Notes: a model not told the origin generated them from the letters alone. Numbered from the stretch's first letter, positions 15,649 to 24,338 are shown. The stretch: 48,531 nt of DNA from an uncultured Fimbriimonas sp. (GCA_945952345.1 CAMFIS010000006.1:1-48531); one strand, 5' to 3'. Program-made: numbers and translations.

Positions 15649-16659
15649 ATGAACAAACACCTTCCGGCTCGGCCGAATCTCGATCATCTCAAGCGACAAG
15701 CCAAGACCATTTTGGCGAACGCAGCTTCCGATTCCGCTTCTGCCTTTCGCGAACTCAATCTCGATCCGGCCATTGCCAAGCTCGCCGATGCTCAGCTTGT
15801 CGTCGCTCGTCAATATGGATTCGAGAGTTGGCCCAAGCTCGTCCATACCATCGAAACGCTGAACAACCTCGAGGGAACGTGGGCGTTCGAATCACTGGAA
15901 GTTGGCGGCAATTCCATTCCCGGTTCCGCATTAACCACCTCGACCTTGGTGATCAATGGCGATCGGTTTAACATGCTTTCGCCGGAGGGCGATTATCTGG
16001 GAGTCTTCAAGATCCGAATCTCGGAACCGAATGAGATCGACATTGATTTCATCGAAGGCCCCGAAGCGGGGAATTCTTGCTACGGAATCTTTCGTTTGGA
16101 GGGCAACAAGCTGACCTTCTGCCTTGGTTTGGTGGGAGCAGATCGGCCCCTTGAGTTTTCTTCGACGGGCAGTCCGAACCACGCCCTCGAAGTGCTTCGG
16201 CGTGTGACCAGCCAAGCTCCCGTCCGCGAGGCGGTTGCACCGGATAAGGTCGAAGCTCCAGTCGTGGAGACTGGCAATCTCGCCGACTTCCAAGAAATGA
16301 CGCCGGCAATGGCCGAGCTTCAGGGCGAATGGTTGCCGCTCGAAGTTGTCAACAGCGGGCAGCCACTGCCCCAAAACTTCCTGGCTCACGGGGCGCGAAA
16401 GTGCGAAGGAACCCGAACCACGGTGACCTTCGGTGGACAGAAGATGGTAGACGTCTTTGCCCGTGCTCATGCCGACGGAACGATCGACTACCTCGTGGCT
16501 TCGGGTCCGAAGAAAGATGCGCTGCAATTCGGGATTTACCGATTCGAAGATGACGTTCTCGTTGTGTGTATGGCGGAACCCGGAATGTCGCGGCCGAGCG
16601 ACTTCACCTCGGAGCCGGGCAGTGGGCACACGCTGACGAGGTGGCGGAAGAAGCAATAA
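15649..16659 (+). CDS. Protein with two TIGR03067-type domains
   Basis: This 336-residue protein has no clear signal peptide. The N-terminus (LPARPNLDHLKRQAKTILAN ... LADAQLVVARQYGFESWPKL, about 3-63) is the helical 'ankyrin-leader' segment common in proteins of this kind. Two copies of the TIGR03067 beta domain follow: about 70-190 (LEGTWAFESLEVGGNSIPGS ... GNKLTFCLGLVGADRPLEFS) and about 225-334 (LQGEWLPLEV ... DDVLVVCMAEPGMSRPSDFT). That domain was first described as a planctomycete paralogous family. Function unknown. Start ATG 15649 has GAGG 4 bases upstream; an in-frame ATG at 15634 is less well placed. The gene is convergent with the DUF2339 gene across a nested palindrome. Confidence 0.85.
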   Translation: MNKHLPARPNLDHLKRQAKTILANAASDSASAFRELNLDPAIAKLADAQLVVARQYGFESWPKLVHTIETLNNLEGTWAFESLEVGGNSIPGSALTTSTLVINGDRFNMLSPEGDYLGVFKIRISEPNEIDIDFIEGPEAGNSCYGIFRLEGNKLTFCLGLVGADRPLEFSSTGSPNHALEVLRRVTSQAPVREAVAPDKVEAPVVETGNLADFQEMTPAMAELQGEWLPLEVVNSGQPLPQNFLAHGARKCEGTRTTVTFGGQKMVDVFARAHADGTIDYLVASGPKKDALQFGIYRFEDDVLVVCMAEPGMSRPSDFTSEPGSGHTLTRWRKKQ

Positions 16660-16660
16660 G

Positions 16661-16836
16661 AAGTGAAGAAGCGCTAAGAAGCGGCAGGGCCAGCGCAAAG
16701 AAGCGAAGGAAGACAAAGAAGTAGGTGGCTCAAAATAAGGGATTTTGAGCCACCGTCTATAGACTATTGGGGCCGACGGAGTGAGCTTTTATGGCTTCCC
16801 ACGCTGGCTTTGCCGCTTCTTAGCGCTTCGTCACTT
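16661..16836. repeat. 35-bp outer inverted repeat around a terminator
   Basis: The arms 16661-16695 and 16802-16836 are reverse complements at 32 of 35 positions (core GAAGCGCTAAGAAGCGGCA). The left arm starts right after the stop codon of the TIGR03067 gene and the right arm ends 9 bases before the end of the DUF2339 gene. A perfect 12-bp hairpin sits in the centre, so the whole intergenic region is two nested palindromes. Confidence 0.85.
16725..16753. terminator. Bidirectional terminator hairpin
   Basis: GTGGCTCAAAAT (16725-16736), AAGGG, ATTTTGAGCCAC (16742-16753) is a perfect 12-bp stem with a 5-base loop between two convergent genes. The A/T-rich part of the stem lies next to the loop, and no long T-run follows on either strand. 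Confidence 0.6.
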
Positions 16837-16845
16837 CCCACGCTC

Positions 16846-19314
16846 CTAACCCGCCACCGTATTCTTTCGTCGCCACACGATGTACCAGTAGCCGCCGCCA
16901 ACCATTCCCAGGCCAAGCAGCATCAACATCACGACCCGCACCACGGCGTCGGTCTCGGCGAGATCAATGAGGAACACCTTACCAACGGTGATCATGAAGA
17001 TCGCAAGGCTCCAGTAGCGGAGGTAGCGGCGATCGAGAATAAAGCCCATCGCGATAACCGCCACCGCCACCATGACCCAGCTGATCGTGAGCGCCGCGAC
17101 TTCCTTGACTCCAACCGATGGCATGATCAAGATTTGGCGAATGAAGAAGGTGGCTAGCGCCCACAGGCCAATCACGAAGAACGAATCTTCGATCTGATCG
17201 GACTGCGGGTCGCGTGGGGTGATCGCGTACAGGGTGATGAGCGAGAGGATAGGCAGCGCGAGGGTGGCATGCTCAAGCCAGACCAAATGCTCGCTGGAGT
17301 ACTGAAGCAGAATCCCGCTTACAGCCGCGATCAGGAAAGAGCCCCAGCCAAGGACCAAGCTCGCTGTGCCTCGGCGTGCGAGGGCATAGACGGTGAGGGC
17401 CAGGTTGGCGGCCATGATTCCCGCATAGTCGACATTGGAGGCGGTTAAGGTGGTCCACGGCAGGGCCACTGTGACTTCGAATCCACGAACGAATAACGCC
17501 GATAGAATGACACCGGCTGTAACCACCATCGTCTTGCCAAAATTTTCGTCTTGGTCGACGATGAGCGATCTTGTCCCCACAATGACCGAAACCGCGATGA
17601 GCGAAATCATGACCGGACTCAGCCAAAGCGGGAGATTCGAGGGCTCTCTCACGACGGCGAGGACCCCGGCGATGATGAAGACAAAAGCGGAGAGCGCAGT
17701 GGCACCCCATCGGCGAAGTCGATTACCGGCTATCATCGCGACCACGCTCGCAATCGCGAGACCGAGGCTCCAAAGGTCGAGAGTTGAAAGCGGTGATCGC
17801 TGATATCCCAGGGCCAAGGCGAATCCACGGACGAAGAAGGCAGTCAACATGCTGCCTCCGACGAGGAGCGCCACGTCGCCAAGATCCTTGGATTGCTTCC
17901 GGATCGCGTACATGATCAGGAGCACGACGGTCGCCGAGTACGATGCCAAGGCGAGCCCTTCTTGCCAAGGCAAGATTGGCGGACGAGCGCCGAGGGACAT
18001 CGGAGGAGTCCAGAGATAAGCCCCCAACGAGAGCCCCAAAGCTGCCAACGCGTTGACTGCTATGGAATCCCATCGGAACTTCAGGAGCAGGGCCGAGAAA
18101 ACCAGCGCTTCGACCGCATAGACTGCCATCGCCGGATTTGAATGTAGGCTAATGGGGGCGAGAATGGTGGCGATGAGGCTGGCTCCGAACCAGGTCGAGT
18201 TGCGAACCGTTTCATTCTTCTGGAGAGCGAAACCAACGGCAACCGCAGCGGCGGCAAGTCCAAGCTCATGGAGCGAACCCTTGGTGCCACTATCCACCGC
18301 AATCGCCATGACGCCGCCAACGGCGAGGATAACGGACTGCATAGCGGCCCGGCCATCGAATTCAGTCTTGCGGTACACCAGACCGCAGGTCAGGAGCATC
18401 AGAAGCGTGTTGGCGTGAATCGCCCACATTCGGGCATCGTGATTGAAGCTGGATGTCGCTACGGGAAGAAGCGCGAGGGTCGATGCGGTCCAAGTTATCA
18501 CCGACATGTCCATCCACTTTTTGCGGATCACGATAGCCGCGATCGGCACGAGAATCATGAAATGCAGGGCGAGATCGACGGGATAGTTGTGCTTACTCAC
18601 GGGCAGGACCGCGGTGATGAGCCCACCGATCATGCCAATGCTGAGGAACGATTTCGAGGCTCGCCAAGCTGAATAGCCCAGGTTCGCAAAACTGTGAACC
18701 GCAAGCAGCGAAATCAGGGCTTCGCTGGTAATTAGGTGCTTAAAGAGATGGGCTCCGGCAAGGCTGGCATAGATTCCAAACGAGCCGATGCCGACCATCA
18801 ACTTACCGAAGTCTTCGCGCTCTTCGTGCTTCCAGATTCCCACGCCGATGAAGCCGAAGCACAGCAAGAGTTCGCCGACAAACTGCATGGTCGGCGTAAT
18901 CCAATGGCGGTTAAGGGCGATGGCAACCAGCGACAAAACCGCGCAAAGCATGACTACTGCGCCGCCTCGGAGAAGGCCGTTAATACCGAATTTGTATTCG
19001 ATCTCGTCCGCGTCTTTAGCGGGAGCGGAATACGGCTTGCTCTGTCCGACGGTGTTCATCGCGGGCGTCTCCAATCGAGGCGTCATTGGTGCAACTGGTG
19101 TCGACTGCATGTAGCTCGGCACGTGCACCGTTGGCTTCGGTTGGAGGTCTCGCGGTGGCTCGATCACCGGTGGTGGTGTCGGCTTAGGCATAGCCAGCGC
19201 TGGTTGCGGCGGATGCACGGGAATGCCGGTTTCGATCGCCTTGAGTCGCATCAAAACTGCTTGCATGCTGACCTCAAGGTTTTGGAGTCGGCCCTCGAAT
19301 TCGTCGTGTCTCAT
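16846..19314 (-). CDS. DUF2339 polytopic membrane protein
   Basis: This large 822-residue integral membrane protein starts with a short coiled coil (MRHDEFEGRLQNLEVSMQAV), a Pro-rich linker (about 33-85), then more than 20 hydrophobic segments from about residue 113 to the end (GGAVVMLCAVLSLVAIAL, FVGELLLCFGFIGVGIW, MLMLLGLGMVGGGYWYIVW). The pattern, with RWWLSRNWI-like text replaced by LNRHWITPTMQFVGELLL, matches DUF2339, a family of unknown function found in many diderms. No catalytic residues can be named. It is transcribed alone, convergent with the TIGR03067 gene. ATG 19314 lacks both a clear ribosome-binding site and a -10 hexamer at the usual distance. Confidence 0.85.
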   Translation of the reverse strand: MRHDEFEGRLQNLEVSMQAVLMRLKAIETGIPVHPPQPALAMPKPTPPPVIEPPRDLQPKPTVHVPSYMQSTPVAPMTPRLETPAMNTVGQSKPYSAPAKDADEIEYKFGINGLLRGGAVVMLCAVLSLVAIALNRHWITPTMQFVGELLLCFGFIGVGIWKHEEREDFGKLMVGIGSFGIYASLAGAHLFKHLITSEALISLLAVHSFANLGYSAWRASKSFLSIGMIGGLITAVLPVSKHNYPVDLALHFMILVPIAAIVIRKKWMDMSVITWTASTLALLPVATSSFNHDARMWAIHANTLLMLLTCGLVYRKTEFDGRAAMQSVILAVGGVMAIAVDSGTKGSLHELGLAAAAVAVGFALQKNETVRNSTWFGASLIATILAPISLHSNPAMAVYAVEALVFSALLLKFRWDSIAVNALAALGLSLGAYLWTPPMSLGARPPILPWQEGLALASYSATVVLLIMYAIRKQSKDLGDVALLVGGSMLTAFFVRGFALALGYQRSPLSTLDLWSLGLAIASVVAMIAGNRLRRWGATALSAFVFIIAGVLAVVREPSNLPLWLSPVMISLIAVSVIVGTRSLIVDQDENFGKTMVVTAGVILSALFVRGFEVTVALPWTTLTASNVDYAGIMAANLALTVYALARRGTASLVLGWGSFLIAAVSGILLQYSSEHLVWLEHATLALPILSLITLYAITPRDPQSDQIEDSFFVIGLWALATFFIRQILIMPSVGVKEVAALTISWVMVAVAVIAMGFILDRRYLRYWSLAIFMITVGKVFLIDLAETDAVVRVVMLMLLGLGMVGGGYWYIVWRRKNTVAG

Positions 19315-19445
19315 CTTGTTACCCGTACTCTAGATAACTGCATTTCGCGGACGGAAACTAGGCTTTTGGGTTCGATTCAGACCGTGGGTCGTAGAGAAAT
19401 GGGACCCTCTTTGACTCTAATCCACGCCAAGTCTATGGAGTAGAA

Positions 19446-19511
19446 GTGGCACTGGCACGCGAGCCGAACAGGAATCACTTGGACGAGGGAAAGTGGCGAG
19501 TTTGCCAGTGT
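19446..19511 (+). repeat. Covarying hairpin repeat, copy 2 (GC/GC type)
   Basis: GTGGCACTGGCACGCGAGC ... GGCGAGTTTGCCAGTGT: the stem CACTGGCA/TGCCAGTG is perfect, with a loop of about 40 bases. The outer ends (GTGG and T) match the other copies; both arms are very close to the copy at 36913. Confidence 0.8.
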
Positions 19512-19714
19512 AACAGGCTGCCTCACATGACTCGATCAACGAAGCAAGTCTTCATGCCCCCCAATTCCGATAGTGTTGGCACCGGCTGTTTAGGCTTGAA
19601 AGCACATAGCCCCAACAGCGGGGCGCTCGACTCTTAATGTTCGTTGAATCGCCATCAACATTTCAGATCTGCGACACTTGAGGCGGCAAGGCTTCGCCAA
19701 TCACCATTCGTCCC

Positions 19715-19742
19715 GCTCGCACTCGCACTTTGCACTCGCACC
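19715..19742. repeat. GCACTC satellite
   Basis: GCTCGCACTCGCACT followed by TTGCACTCGCACC: four GCAC units spaced 6 to 8 bases apart. The same GCACT word makes up the arms of the inverted repeats at 5759-5879 and 30153-30192. Confidence 0.6.
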
Positions 19743-19774
19743 GTGAGAATCACGCATAATAATGCAGTACCAGG

Positions 19775-21703
19775 ATGGTCATCGCCAGTTTGCTCCTTGG
19801 CTCGCAAATGATGTTGCGACCGGCGCCAATTTTCGCCGATCACATGGTGCTACCCCGCGGGACGTCGGTTCCCGTTTTCGGCCTCGGCGTTCCCGGCACC
19901 ACCGTTGAAGTTCAGTTCGGCGGATTCCGCTCCCAAACCATTGTCCAGCCTGAAGGCACATGGAAGCTTAAACTTCCCCCTCGTGGTGCTGGAGGGCCCT
20001 TCGTCATGACCATCAAAGCCGAAGGTCAAGAGCGGAAGATCAACGACATTTTGGTGGGCGATGTGTGGCTGTGCAGCGGGCAGAGCAACATGGAATGGCC
20101 GGTCAGCCGCGCCAAGGAAGTGGATCAACTCAAGGCAAAAGCTGACCCCGACATTCGACTCTTTCGGGTCGTGAGGCAAAGCACCGATGCCCCTTTGCGA
20201 GAGCTTCGCGGCAACTGGGTGGTGGGTAGCAAAGCTTCCGTTGGCAACTGGTCGGCCATCGGCCTCGCGTTCGGCATCGAACTTCACGAGAAGATCAAGG
20301 TGCCGATTGGCCTTATCCAGGCAACCTGGGGTGGGACCCGCATCGAGGCCTGGATGAGCCAAAAGTCTTTGGAGTCGGACCCCCGATTGAAGCCATTACT
20401 GGACGAGTACCTTTCGGGTCTCAATAACTACCAGCAGCGGCTGGATACCTGGCAAGCCGAAGCCAACCGGTGGGACGAAGTCAACGAGAAGAAGGACCCG
20501 GGAAATCTGGGGTTCGAAAAGGGGTGGAATAAAGCCGAGTTTGCCGACAAGGATTGGGCTGATATTTCGTTGCCCGAACCCTGGGAGCAAGAAGAGCTTC
20601 GCGACGTGGACGGCGCAAGTTGGTACCGCTACCACTTCCAACTGCCGACGGATTGGCACGGCAAGGGCCTGCGCCTTGAGCTCGGCTTAGTCGGCAACGA
20701 CGACATGACCTATGTGAACGGCCTGAAGGTAGGCGGCATGTTCGGCAAGGAGAAACAGCGCAACTATTACATCGGGCCGGCGGTGGTGCACGAAGGCGAT
20801 AACGTGATTGCTGTTCGGGTTTGGAATCGCTCTGGCGAGGGCGGGGTACTGGGCCCCGTGATGAAGCTTGGACCCATCGACGGCGGAGCCTACATGGACC
20901 TCTCGGCGACTTGGAAATGGAAGCCAGAACTTTTAATCGAGCCGCCGAGCGATCCAGGGAAACAACGTCCAACTCGGCCGATGGGCCCGGGTGATCGAAA
21001 CGCGCCTGCCGGCGCATTTTCGGGCATGATCTCGCCGCTCATTCCGTACGGAGTCAAAGGCATTTTGTGGTACCAGGGAGAGGGCAACGTTGGACAGCCG
21101 GACGCCTATCGGGCGGCGTTCCCGGCTCTCATTCAGGATTGGCGAGCGAGGTGGAAAAAGCCAGATCTTCCCTTCTTCTTCGTCCAGCTTCCGGGCTTTT
21201 CTCGAGCGGGGACACCAGAGAAATCCCCCTGGGCCGAGATGCGCGATGCTCAGCTTTCGGGCCTCAACCAGCCATACGTTGGAATGGTCGTAAGCATCGA
21301 CCAGATCGACCCGGACACGATCCATCCGATCAAAAAATATGAGATTGGACGTCGGCTGGCAAACCTCGCTTTGGCCCAAACCTACGGCACCGGGCAGTTT
21401 GCCTTCAGCCCGATCGTGAGTTCGCTCAAGCAGATCGGCAATACGGTTCGCGTGGTTTTCCAAAACGCCTACCGAGGTTTGAAATCGTCGGACGGAAACG
21501 CGATCCGTGGTTTTGAAGTGTTGGATTCCAGCGGCTCGTGGCACACGGCCACAGCCCAGATCGTGACTCCCGCGATCATGGTCTCAGCACCGGGCGTTAC
21601 TGGCATCAAAGCCGTGCGATATTGTTGGAGCGACAATCCACGCGGCAACCTGGCCAACAGCGCGGGATTGCCCGCATCTCCATTTATGCGTCCTGTTAAT
21701 TAG
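19775..21703 (+). CDS. Sialate O-acetylesterase family protein (SGNH hydrolase)
   Basis: A 642-residue exported esterase expected to remove O-acetyl groups from sialic acids or plant-type polysaccharides. Seen: weak signal MVIASLLLGSQMMLRPA; N-terminal beta domain; block I CSGQSNMEWPV with the nucleophile S104; QATWGGTRIEAWMS; an inserted glycoside-hydrolase-2-like sugar-binding beta domain (about 255-370, WYRYHFQLP ... LELGLVGNDDMTYVNG); WYQGEGNVGQPDAYR; and the catalytic Asp/His block DTIHPIKKYEIGRRLANLA. Length fits the family. The stop codon overlaps the stop of the convergent esterase gene at 21700-21703. No strong Shine-Dalgarno sequence precedes the chosen ATG, so the start is moderately certain. 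Confidence 0.92.
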   Translation: MVIASLLLGSQMMLRPAPIFADHMVLPRGTSVPVFGLGVPGTTVEVQFGGFRSQTIVQPEGTWKLKLPPRGAGGPFVMTIKAEGQERKINDILVGDVWLCSGQSNMEWPVSRAKEVDQLKAKADPDIRLFRVVRQSTDAPLRELRGNWVVGSKASVGNWSAIGLAFGIELHEKIKVPIGLIQATWGGTRIEAWMSQKSLESDPRLKPLLDEYLSGLNNYQQRLDTWQAEANRWDEVNEKKDPGNLGFEKGWNKAEFADKDWADISLPEPWEQEELRDVDGASWYRYHFQLPTDWHGKGLRLELGLVGNDDMTYVNGLKVGGMFGKEKQRNYYIGPAVVHEGDNVIAVRVWNRSGEGGVLGPVMKLGPIDGGAYMDLSATWKWKPELLIEPPSDPGKQRPTRPMGPGDRNAPAGAFSGMISPLIPYGVKGILWYQGEGNVGQPDAYRAAFPALIQDWRARWKKPDLPFFFVQLPGFSRAGTPEKSPWAEMRDAQLSGLNQPYVGMVVSIDQIDPDTIHPIKKYEIGRRLANLALAQTYGTGQFAFSPIVSSLKQIGNTVRVVFQNAYRGLKSSDGNAIRGFEVLDSSGSWHTATAQIVTPAIMVSAPGVTGIKAVRYCWSDNPRGNLANSAGLPASPFMRPVN

Positions 21704-22539
21704 CGCTTGGGGAATAGGTACGTCAGGATGGACGGGAGGCGCCTGGCCCACGCCACTTCGTTATGCTCGGCGTTGGCTTCGATCGAAATCCGAATCTCCG
21801 AACCCCGCTTCCAGCCCACCTTCACGTAAGAGTCGTAGAGCGACTTCGCCCCAAGTACCATTTGAGGGCCTTCCTTACCGCCGCAATCAATCCAGATTCG
21901 CGGGCGGCGCGAGTTGACGGGCTTCACCATCTGAAGCAGGCTGTTGTTATCCACCCAAACTGAGGGCGAGCAGATCCCCAGGCGGCCGAAGACTTCTGGA
22001 TGCGTGATGCCGAGGTAGCTCGTGATCACACCGCCGAAAGACGATCCAATGAGGCCGGTATTCTCCGGACCCGATTTGGTTCGGTACTTCTGGTTGATCA
22101 TGGGCATGATCTCGTCCAGCATCATTTGCCCGTATTTATCGGCTTTGCCCCCGACCTCGTTCTGCCCCATCTTGAACTTGGTCGGGAGGTATTCGTTCCC
22201 TCGCTCCATGCCGCCGTTGTCGATGCCAACAATGATGATGGGTTCGATGATCCCAGCTTCGATGAGCATCTGGGCGGTTTCGTCCGCCCGCCATTCCTGG
22301 TTCGGGATGAAGCTCGTCATTCCGTCGAAGACGTTTTGTCCATCGTGCATGTACACCACGGCGTACTTCTTAGCCGTATCCTTCGCATAGTCGGGTGGAA
22401 GGTAGACCGAGACGTTTCGTTTATTGCCCAATACTTTGGACTGGAACCCCTCAATCTTTTCCACCGTGCCGGTGATCGAGGGCACGCGTTGCGGGCCTTG
22501 GCCTTGTATTCCGGCGAGAAACAGAGAGGCGATGATCAT
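21700..22539 (-). CDS. Secreted alpha/beta-hydrolase, enterochelin-esterase-like
   Basis: A 279-residue exported esterase of the esterase D/Fes type, often acting on feruloyl, siderophore or acetyl esters. Seen: signal peptide MIIASLFLAGIQGQG; VYLPPDYAKDTAKKYAVVYMHDGQNVF (a hallmark of this branch); the nucleophile elbow GSSFGGVI (Ser about 168); and a C-terminal EANAEHNEVAWARRLP with the catalytic His. It follows the zinc-ribbon gene by 20 bases on the same strand. TAAATT lies 6 bases before its ATG, so it may also have its own promoter. The 3' ends of this gene and of the sialate esterase overlap by 4 bases. Confidence 0.9.
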   Translation of the reverse strand: MIIASLFLAGIQGQGPQRVPSITGTVEKIEGFQSKVLGNKRNVSVYLPPDYAKDTAKKYAVVYMHDGQNVFDGMTSFIPNQEWRADETAQMLIEAGIIEPIIIVGIDNGGMERGNEYLPTKFKMGQNEVGGKADKYGQMMLDEIMPMINQKYRTKSGPENTGLIGSSFGGVITSYLGITHPEVFGRLGICSPSVWVDNNSLLQMVKPVNSRRPRIWIDCGGKEGPQMVLGAKSLYDSYVKVGWKRGSEIRISIEANAEHNEVAWARRLPSILTYLFPKR

Positions 22540-22545
22540 GGTTGG

Positions 22546-22551
22546 AATTTA
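22546..22551 (-). promoter_or_regulatory. Candidate -10 (TAAATT) of the esterase gene
   Basis: TAAATT ends 6 bases before ATG 22539 on the minus strand. It lies in the 20-base gap after the zinc-ribbon gene. No Shine-Dalgarno sequence is visible. Confidence 0.35.
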
Positions 22552-22559
22552 CCTGTAGG

Positions 22560-22901
22560 TTAGCCACCCAAGGGAGCGAGGTCGCCGCCACACCAAGCGC
22601 ACTTCGTGGGGTTCCGGGTAAGGACTTTGCGTTGACAGTGGGGACAGACCCTCGCAGCTTGACCAATTTTGCCATCGACCACCCCATCGCGAGCGTCGAC
22701 TTCGTGGATCGCGTGAATCAGTTCTTCGTCCGTTACTCCGAGTTTGTCCTTGAGGATGGTCCACATCGCAGCGCACGTGAGCTCAAGTGCCTGGACCTTA
22801 AGTTCGGTTGCGCGGACAGTGTCTTCGGCGATGATGCGCGCCTCGGTCGTCGAGGTTCCACCGGGCGTATACATCGGACCGGATAGTATATACGGAAACA
22901 T
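22560..22901 (-). CDS. Small zinc-ribbon protein of unknown function
   Basis: This 113-residue protein has a helical body (about 20-85, acidic, AEDTVRATELKVQALELTCA) followed by a C-terminal CPHC-x13-CAWC zinc ribbon (about 87-107), the usual double-CxxC rubredoxin-like knuckle. Such small ribbon proteins bind nucleic acid or protein partners; I do not recognise the family. It is the first gene of a likely two-gene unit with the secreted esterase. Its promoter is clear: TATAAT exactly 6 bases before the ATG, with no room for a Shine-Dalgarno sequence. Confidence 0.8.
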   Translation of the reverse strand: MFPYILSGPMYTPGGTSTTEARIIAEDTVRATELKVQALELTCAAMWTILKDKLGVTDEELIHAIHEVDARDGVVDGKIGQAARVCPHCQRKVLTRNPTKCAWCGGDLAPLGG

Positions 22902-22907
22902 AAGTCG

Positions 22908-22913
22908 ATTATA
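22908..22913 (-). promoter_or_regulatory. Consensus -10 (TATAAT) 6 bases before the start codon
   Basis: On the minus strand TATAAT-CGACTT-ATG. A transcript starting at the normal distance from the -10 would begin at or next to the A of the ATG, so it would be leaderless. No convincing -35 is seen. Confidence 0.65.
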
Positions 22914-23081
22914 AAGTACGGAATCGCGCTTCGGAGGTTGCTACTTTAGGCTCAATATCGGTTAGAGTGTTCGGCTCTGCTGCAAGGCTCAACGGGTTCT
23001 TCTCTGTCCGCTGCGCTGTTGCGGCGGATGCAATATTTTCACTCATCGACCACAGGATGGGAAAATAGCCTCGCACCGGAA

Positions 23082-23591
23082 TCAAAACAGATGCAGTTGC
23101 TCGGCGATATCCAACTGACTCTGCCGCACTACCGAATTGTCTCCATCGATATGCATTAGGTCCACTCCACGATCCAGCAGCGCGCGACCCAAAAGTCGTG
23201 AGCGGTGACACGAATGCGGCCGCATGCACCCACACATCAGGCACAGCACTCGGCCCGGAGTTTGATATGCCTTGACCAACGCATCCAGTCCTTTGTGCAG
23301 TTCGGGATCCTCGAAGAGCGGGCGGATATCGATCGCATCTGGCTCCTTGCATACGATCGGCGAATCTCGCACTGCTCCCAACGTATCGCCCATATAGACA
23401 TATTTCAAACCTCGCCGGGGAATCAAGTCCATGAGGTTCTCACGCCGAAACTCCTCCCAATAAGCGCTGCTGGGTACCGAGCGGACATCGACAAGGTGGG
23501 TAACGCGGAACTGCTCGAGGAGCTGAACGAACGATTCAAATCCGCGATTGCCATATCCGGCGGTGTAAAGGTCTGGTATTTCCGCCGACAT
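23082..23591 (-). CDS. DUF488 family protein
   Basis: This 169-residue soluble protein shows the DUF488 pattern: an N-terminal LYTAGYGNRGFESFVQLL, then LVDVRSVPSS, the block GLKYVYMGDTLG, and the C-terminal LCLMCGCMRPHSCHRSRLLG, where the Cys and His-Arg residues are the family's conserved site. DUF488 domains have an unknown, possibly enzymatic or nucleic-acid-related role. The start MSAEIPDLYT at 23591 lies 36 bases from the start of a divergent gene, so their promoters must overlap. No ribosome-binding site is obvious. Confidence 0.92.
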   Translation of the reverse strand: MSAEIPDLYTAGYGNRGFESFVQLLEQFRVTHLVDVRSVPSSAYWEEFRRENLMDLIPRRGLKYVYMGDTLGAVRDSPIVCKEPDAIDIRPLFEDPELHKGLDALVKAYQTPGRVLCLMCGCMRPHSCHRSRLLGRALLDRGVDLMHIDGDNSVVRQSQLDIAEQLHLF

Positions 23592-23627
23592 GATGGCCCA
23601 ATTGATTATGGAAGTTCCAGAAAGGAG

Positions 23628-24263
23628 ATGGGAGCATCCGTCGAACTATATGGGGCCTTGGTTGGCATCGGAACCTGCACTGCGGCATCGGCTGCATGCT
23701 GGCGATGGAAAGCATCCCGCCGACGAGAGGTCGAAGCAAAGCAGCTTGAAGACAGCCTGCCAACTTCTCGCGATGGCCTCCTGCTTGCCGCGCTCGTGGT
23801 GGAGATTTGGACCGACAAGGGTCCGGTTTCGTCGAAAGAACCTTGGCTAGGCGACCTCTGGGTTTTGCTCGACGCGATCGTTAGCCGACACATGCTGAAG
23901 AAGGTCGGCACTTACCAGAACACTTACATGGTTGCCTCCACCGACCAGCGCATTGCCGAAGAAGCATTGATTCTGACTGCGACGACTTCGCTCGGCATCC
24001 GCGATGCGATCCATATGTTCATCGCCTCGCGGGATCTCAATATCCATGCACGATACGGCGTCCATGCCGACATCATTCCAACCGTCGGCCTCGGGTCGAC
24101 GATCGCCCTCAGCCAACTTTGGAATGAGACGATGGAGATTGCGGAAGGCGCTCGACCGAATGCGATTGAGTTGAGTAAGACGGCGGCCGAATGGCTCGGT
24201 CCTCAGTTCAACATCGAACAGCTCGACGAGCGACCCGTTCTGCAGGCCCGCCGCTCGGCGTAG
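23628..24263 (+). CDS. Membrane-anchored degenerate class III nucleotidyl cyclase-like protein
   Basis: A 211-residue protein with one hydrophobic segment (about 5-25, ELYGALVGIGTCTAASAACW) followed by basic RRR, then a domain that aligns by eye with class III cyclase homology domains: LVVEIWTD (56-63) in place of FADIVGFT; ILDAIVSRHMLKKVGTYQNTYMVAS-like text (81-104) in place of KTIGDAYMA; RYGVHADIIPTVGLGS (142-157) in place of RIGIHSGPVVAGVIG; LWNETMEIAEGARP (164-177) in place of LWGDTVNTASRME. Both metal Asp are lost (to Glu and Asn) and the purine-site Asn is Glu, so it should not make cyclic nucleotides. Start ATG 23628 directly follows AAAGGAG. A longer upstream frame overlaps DUF488 and is not credible. 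Confidence 0.6.
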   Translation: MGASVELYGALVGIGTCTAASAACWRWKASRRREVEAKQLEDSLPTSRDGLLLAALVVEIWTDKGPVSSKEPWLGDLWVLLDAIVSRHMLKKVGTYQNTYMVASTDQRIAEEALILTATTSLGIRDAIHMFIASRDLNIHARYGVHADIIPTVGLGSTIALSQLWNETMEIAEGARPNAIELSKTAAEWLGPQFNIEQLDERPVLQARRSA

Positions 24264-24287
24264 GCCATTTCATCCTCTCATCAGTTG

Positions 24288-24338
24288 GTGGCACTGGTAA
24301 AGACGCCTGTGACGAAGGAACTGGGATTTACCAGTGTT
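24288..24338 (+). repeat. Covarying hairpin repeat, copy 3 (GT/AC type)
   Basis: GTGGCACTGGTAAAG ... ATTTACCAGTGTT: the stem CACTGGTAAA/TTTACCAGTG is perfect over 10 bp. It is followed 14 bases later by an inverted second copy, and both lie between convergent genes. Confidence 0.8.

Larger units (their letters stand above)
19315..19774. other. 460-base divergent intergenic region with repeats
   Basis: Between the starts of the DUF2339 and sialate esterase genes. It contains hairpin-family copy 2 (19446-19511), a GCCCC-aacagc-GGGGC hairpin near 19607-19622 and a GCACTCGCACT-like satellite (19715-19742). A 63-codon open frame at 19446-19637 begins inside the repeat, has no ribosome-binding site and is not credible as a gene. 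Confidence 0.6.

Noticed and set aside
19446-19637. 63-codon frame in the 19.4 kb intergenic region
   Set aside because: Starts inside a repeat copy, no ribosome-binding site or -10 element, and no recognisable protein features.
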